Part shown: piece by piece, positions 14,294 to 17,489 of the stretch
How positions within the stretch are numbered: position 1 is the first letter of the stretch
Layout: each line of letters opens with the position of its first letter
NCBI GenBank assembly: GCA_025362915.1
Contig: JANYEU010000099.1
Span: 1-17,489 of the forward strand
From: Chitinophagaceae bacterium
GTDB taxonomy: Bacteria > Bacteroidota > Bacteroidia > Chitinophagales > Chitinophagaceae
Reading direction: 5' to 3'
Length of the DNA: 17,489 bases
Made by a program: the position numbers and the translations under genes
The notes under the pieces: generated by a model
Told to the model about the DNA's origin: nothing
The model's input: only the letters and a program-made list of their open reading frames with translations
Database searches by the model: none

Positions 14294-14514
14294 AACAAAA
14301 TGTTTTAAATAAACTTAATACTGAAACTGAATTATCAGAATGTAAAGGTGGATGGAAGTGTAGGAATATTTGTTACACAATTTTAGAAATAATTTATATA
14401 ATTTGGGTATTTTGGATGTATTCTATCTACAATCGGGCGAATGAGATACGAAGCAATATTTAAGAAATAAATTTGGCCGGTTAAAAATGAACATAGTAAT
14501 ATTAAATATAATAG

Positions 14515-14878
14515 ATGGGCGCAACAAAAACAGAACACTTTTCAGATAAGCAAAATGAAATTGCCATACTGGCAAACGCATTGGGACATCCGGCAAGAAT
14601 TGCTATCATTGATTATTTGCTAACAGTGGATACTTGCATTTGTGGCGACATAGTAATTGCTTTTGGCTCAAGCAACAGTTTCGCAACATTTGAAAGAACT
14701 GAAAAATGCGAGACTTATAAAGGGCAGCATTGAGGGAACTGCTAATTGTTACTGCATTGACGAGAATGCCTTAACCAAACTACAACACTATTTCGGAAAC
14801 ATCTCAAGCAAATTAGCAAAGATTAAAGGACAGTTAGGCACAGGCCACAGAGCGAAGATGAAAAAAGTGAGTATGTAG
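14515..14878 (+). pseudogene. ArsR-family metal-responsive repressor, broken by a frameshift
   Basis: Frame 1 (14515-14655) encodes an ArsR winged-helix start: NEIAILANALGHPARIAIID, then a metal-site-like DTCICGDIV. The rest continues in another frame from about 14657: LAQATVSQHLKELKNARLIK (recognition helix), then GSIEGTANCYCIDENALTKL, ending at 14878. Put together this is a normal repressor of about 120 residues. Compared with the usual spacing between ICGDIV and LAQATVSQHL, about 5 bases seem to be missing near 14653-14660, so the reading frame is lost inside the DNA-binding domain. Neither half would work alone: the first lacks the recognition helix and the second lacks helices 1-2. No metal-resistance or transport gene is adjacent. 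A sequencing error is possible. Confidence 0.8.
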
Positions 14879-14940
14879 GACAATCTTTAAACCATCCACC
14901 CCACGAACATAAAACGCATCATTATTATTAAAACAGGCAG

Positions 14941-14967
14941 TTCCATAAACCAATAGTCCTACATTTA
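14941..14967 (+). promoter_or_regulatory. Candidate promoter of glgA
   Basis: TACATTTA at 14960-14967 resembles the Bacteroidota -7 box (TAnnTTTG), with a weak TTCC at 14941-14944 in the -33 region. Transcription would begin about 40 bp before the glgA start codon. The evidence is weak. Confidence 0.3.
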
Positions 14968-15013
14968 CACCCTCAATCAGGTAAGATTTAATTGTTGATT
15001 AATATTCTTTTTT

Positions 15014-16417
15014 ATGGAAATAATTCATGTGAGTGCCGAGTGTTATCCTGTAGCAAAAGCGGGCGGTTTGGGAGATGTGGTGGGGGCATTGCCAAAATAT
15101 CAGTGCAAGGCGGGGCATTTTGCCAAGGTGGTAATGCCGATGTATCGCACCAAGTTTTTGTATAATAACGAGTGGGTGGTGGATTATAAGGGGCATGCCT
15201 ATCTTGGGGAGTATCATTTTGAGTTTACCATCATAAAGGAAAAGACAAATAAACTGGGCTTCGATCTGTATCTGGTAGATATTAATGGGCTGTTGGATAG
15301 AGAAAAGATTTATGGTTATGGAGATGACCCTCAGCGTTTTATCGCCTTTCAGATTGCTGTTCTTACATGGTTTAGTTCTTGGCAGCATCAGCCAGACGTT
15401 ATTCATGTGCATGACTACCATGCGGGGCTGATTCCTTTTATGATGAAGAACTGTTTTGTTTTCAGGAAGCTTGCTTTTGTGAAGACGGTACTAACTATCC
15501 ACAACGCACAATACCAAGGCAACATAGGGTGGGATAAATACCATTATCTACCTGCATTTGATGATTTCAAATGGGGCGATTTGGATTGGAAGAATGATAT
15601 TAATCCATTGGCCAGTGCCATCAAGTGTGCATGGAAGGTAACTACCGTAAGCCAAAGCTACATGAATGAGTTGCGGTATAAAAGTAATGGACTGGAAGCT
15701 TTGTTTGAATACGAAAAAGGAAAGTGTCAAGGTATCTTGAATGGGATAGATAATGAGGTGTGGAATCCTGCAACGGATCCTTATCTAGACTATAACTTTA
15801 CTGTGAAGGGCGTAGCTGCTGGTAAAAAGAAGAATAAGAAAAAGATTTGCGAAGAATATGGATTGGATGAAACATTGCCACTATTTGTATTTATTGGACG
15901 GCTGGTAGGGGAGAAGGCTGCCGATATATTGCCCGGTGCATTTAAAAATGTATTGTATCACCAGCATGGCAAGGCTTGTTATATGGTTTTGGGTAGCGGC
16001 GAAAAGAATGTAGAAAACGAGTTGTTTAATATTACCAGCGACAATAAGGGATACTATAATACCTATATAGGATACGATGAAGCGTTGAGCCATAAGCTAT
16101 ATGCTGCGGCGGATTTTCTGTTGATGCCGAGTAGGGTAGAACCTTGTGGACTGAACCAAATGTATGCCATGCGTTATGGTACTGTTCCTGTAGTGCGCAG
16201 TACTGGTGGATTGATAGATACGGTTACAGATATGGGCAACTGGGAAGGATTTGGCATTAGGTTTAACAATGCAACGGTAGATGATATTGCACATTCTATT
16301 TGGAGAGCCATTGAAGTGTATAAAAGCAAGCCCCAAATGGATGCCATGCGCAAACGCATGATGCAAATAGACCACAGCTGGGAAAGCATGGTGGAAGCTT
16401 ATACCAATGTGTATTAG
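15014..16417 (+). CDS. glgA: Glycogen synthase (GT5, ADP-glucose:glucan glucosyltransferase), 467 aa
   Basis: This cytoplasmic enzyme adds glucose from ADP-glucose to the non-reducing end of alpha-1,4-glucan, building glycogen. The N-terminal GT-B domain starts at residue 1 with the strand MEIIHVSAECYPVAKAGGLG, containing the nucleotide-sugar loop K15-A-G-G-L-G-D21. VIHVHDYHAGLIP (about 129-141) and TIHNAQYQG (161-169) are the usual acceptor-side motifs. The C-terminal domain has FIGRLVGEK (R296, K301, matching E. coli R300/K305) and RVEPCGLNQMYAMRYGTVPV (E376 and C378), which bind and activate the donor. STGGLIDTV follows. Length is normal for the family (about 470-480). The start is fixed because the first strand begins at Met1. 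No other glycogen gene is visible. It converges on the cupin gene, with a hairpin between them. Confidence 0.96.
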   Translation: MEIIHVSAECYPVAKAGGLGDVVGALPKYQCKAGHFAKVVMPMYRTKFLYNNEWVVDYKGHAYLGEYHFEFTIIKEKTNKLGFDLYLVDINGLLDREKIYGYGDDPQRFIAFQIAVLTWFSSWQHQPDVIHVHDYHAGLIPFMMKNCFVFRKLAFVKTVLTIHNAQYQGNIGWDKYHYLPAFDDFKWGDLDWKNDINPLASAIKCAWKVTTVSQSYMNELRYKSNGLEALFEYEKGKCQGILNGIDNEVWNPATDPYLDYNFTVKGVAAGKKKNKKKICEEYGLDETLPLFVFIGRLVGEKAADILPGAFKNVLYHQHGKACYMVLGSGEKNVENELFNITSDNKGYYNTYIGYDEALSHKLYAAADFLLMPSRVEPCGLNQMYAMRYGTVPVVRSTGGLIDTVTDMGNWEGFGIRFNNATVDDIAHSIWRAIEVYKSKPQMDAMRKRMMQIDHSWESMVEAYTNVY

Positions 16418-16476
16418 TATATTAAGGTTATTCCATAATAAGATTTATTATAGGGATTAGATGCTTTGACTATACG

Positions 16477-16512
16477 TAAGGCACGAAGTAAATAAGATTA
16501 CTTCGTGCCTTA
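16477..16512. terminator. 14-bp hairpin between convergent glgA and the cupin gene
   Basis: TAAGGCACGAAGTA (16477-16490) and TACTTCGTGCCTTA (16499-16512) are perfect inverted repeats with an 8-nt loop. Convergent genes end at 16417 and 16566, so a bidirectional terminator is likely, but neither side has a good T-run. Confidence 0.6.
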
Positions 16513-16565
16513 AAATAATGAGATGATTAAAGCTCATTGCCAATAATGGGTAGTCATTAAACTTC

Positions 16566-17312
16566 TTACACCAACGTAGGAAACCTGTTTACATTCTTGT
16601 AATAAATATATACCGCAGGCTCTTTCCCCATGGCGGTAAACCATTGCTGACAATAAGGTGCCATCCAGATGCTATCACCCTTCTTTATCGGATACCACTG
16701 ATGATCGAGCATATAAACACCCTGCCCTTGTAGGTAAATCAATCCATGCTCCATGATATGCGTTTCAACCATTGGCAGATGTCCGCCACTATCATAAGTA
16801 AAGATGTTTACCGCCATATCAAACGATAATTCATCGGGTAATAAAACCTGCAAACGCAAGGCATCATCACCCAGATAAGAAGGTCCCGGTACTGTTGCTG
16901 CATCACCAAACAAAACTCCTGGCACATTATAACCAGCCAAGTATTCATATACTTTATGGAAAGTGAGTATTTGTGTGCCTTCGGTTATCTCACTAAAAGC
17001 ATATTCCTTACCAATGGGCACATACACAAACTGACCGGTAGCAAGTGTTTTTGTTTCTCCATCTACCGTTGCCGTTGCCTCACCACTAATGATATAGAAA
17101 AATATTTGCGTCTCTTTCGTTGTGCCTACCACCTTACAATCTGCCTTAGCAGTAATTAAAGTCTGACAAAGTTTTGCCCCCATTGCCTCGTTGATAATCA
17201 CGTTTACTGTGCAGTTTGTCCAGCCCGGCACGTTACTGTTAATATATCCGTCGGGCGCAATTACTGCGTGATTGCTCTTTACTACACTTCTTGTTAATGC
17301 TGATATTTCCAT
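16566..17312 (-). CDS. allE: (S)-ureidoglycine aminohydrolase (bicupin), 248 aa
   Basis: This enzyme removes ammonia from (S)-ureidoglycine to give (S)-ureidoglycolate, a step in allantoin and purine breakdown. The sequence follows E. coli YlbA/AllE closely in layout. An N-terminal cupin (about 36-120) contains QIFFYIISGEATATVDGETK and GQFVYVPIGKEY. A second cupin (about 160-240) holds the manganese site: VETHIMEHG supplies E183, H185 and H189, and MAPYCQQWF supplies Q223, matching the Glu/His/His/Gln set known for plant UGlyAH. GQGVYMLDHQWYPIKKGDSI is the hallmark strand pair. Length is normal (E. coli about 260). The ATG at 17312 is preceded by a 9-bp repeat leader like that of the T9SS-substrate gene. 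Other allantoin genes, if clustered, would be upstream beyond the right edge. Confidence 0.92.
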   Translation of the reverse strand: MEISALTRSVVKSNHAVIAPDGYINSNVPGWTNCTVNVIINEAMGAKLCQTLITAKADCKVVGTTKETQIFFYIISGEATATVDGETKTLATGQFVYVPIGKEYAFSEITEGTQILTFHKVYEYLAGYNVPGVLFGDAATVPGPSYLGDDALRLQVLLPDELSFDMAVNIFTYDSGGHLPMVETHIMEHGLIYLQGQGVYMLDHQWYPIKKGDSIWMAPYCQQWFTAMGKEPAVYIYYKNVNRFPTLV

Positions 17313-17319
17313 TTTAATT

Positions 17320-17351
17320 ATGATTAAATGATTTGAATGATATAAATGACA
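17320..17351. repeat. 9-bp tandem repeat upstream of the ureidoglycine aminohydrolase gene
   Basis: ATGATT-type units begin at 17320, 17328, 17337 and 17346 (ATGATTAA, ATGATTTGA, ATGATATAA, ATGACAAAG), a period of 8-9 bp. It is the same motif, in the same orientation and the same place relative to the start codon, as at 4576-4620. Confidence 0.6.
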
Positions 17352-17489
17352 AAGAAAAGATTAACCGCAATGCCCGCAAAGTAAATACAAAGGAATACAA
17401 TACTCATTTGCTTATTTTTCTTTTTCTTAGTGCATCTTTCTGCCTTTCTGTCTTTGTGGCGAAATAACTTAAAATTTAAAATCTAAAAT
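17352..17489. other. Non-coding flank with CGCAAAG-type sequence related to the element at 4668-4826
   Basis: GATTAACCGCAATGCCCGCAAAG (17360-17382, quoted in parts: ATTAACCGCA then CCCGCAAAG) parallels the minus-strand ATTAACCGCAGAGG and CGCGGAG inside the element at 4668-4826. At 17452-17464 CTTTGTGGCG is the reverse-complement form of the same word, followed by AAATAACTTAA. No gene was seen. It may be a diverged or partial copy of the same dispersed repeat. Confidence 0.4.

Noticed and set aside
14657..14878. Separate 73-aa DNA-binding protein
   Set aside because: It begins inside the winged-helix domain and completes the upstream frame, so both are parts of one broken arsR gene.

Overview
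The window reads as chromosomal DNA of a Bacteroidota bacterium, most likely of the Chitinophagaceae or a close relative. The reasons are a secreted protein with a type IX secretion (T9SS) C-terminal sorting domain, a short exosortase of the Bacteroidota type, a DUF6515-like Gly/Tyr-rich secreted protein, an 800-residue Lon, low GC, weak or absent Shine-Dalgarno sequences, and promoter candidates of the TTG / TAnnTTT type. No rRNA, tRNA, CRISPR array, intact insertion sequence or phage gene was seen.

Left part (1-4559, all minus strand). A T9SS-exported IPT/TIG plus fibronectin-like protein (1836-4559) is followed by an 83-aa exported protein (1505-1756). The small protein ends in P-I-D-G-G, a hydrophobic stretch and a Lys cluster, a PEP-CTERM-like tripartite sorting tail. 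Next come an eight-helix YhhN-like membrane protein (452-1267) and the N-terminal two thirds of an exosortase with its catalytic Cys (1-383, cut by the window edge). The last three genes look like a compact exosortase / accessory / substrate module, the most interesting protein-level find here. Two hairpin terminators separate the transcription units, and a 56-bp near-perfect palindrome lies in front of the YhhN-like gene.

Middle intergenic island (4560-6123). It has no gene but is very rich in repeats: a 9-bp tandem repeat at the start of the T9SS gene, a 159-bp element bounded by 18-bp inverted repeats (MITE-like), a 159-bp unit duplicated in tandem with four hairpins per copy, and a nine-unit direct-repeat array of 41-43 bp period. 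A promoter candidate then leads into a 309-aa protein with a C-terminal carboxypeptidase-regulatory-like domain (6124-7053).

Right part. A bidirectional terminator separates that gene from convergent lon (7167-9569, minus). Further minus-strand genes follow: a DUF6515-like secreted protein (9773-10762), an apparent two-gene operon of a DUF2130 coiled-coil / PD-(D/E)XK-like protein (12034-13278) with an unrecognised protein carrying kinase-fold motifs (10902-11996), a decayed REP-associated (Y1/HUH) transposase (about 13366-13560), and an orphan 198-aa protein (13697-14293). On the plus strand are an arsR-type regulator broken by a frameshift (14515-14878) and glycogen synthase glgA (15014-16417). 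glgA converges on (S)-ureidoglycine aminohydrolase (16566-17312, minus). The upstream flank of that gene repeats the 9-bp motif and the CGCAAAG-type sequence seen in the middle island.

Functionally the window mixes housekeeping genes (Lon proteolysis, glycogen synthesis, purine-ureide catabolism) with two cell-surface export routes (T9SS and exosortase) and several small mobile or repeated DNA elements. All family assignments come from reading motifs, without database searches.
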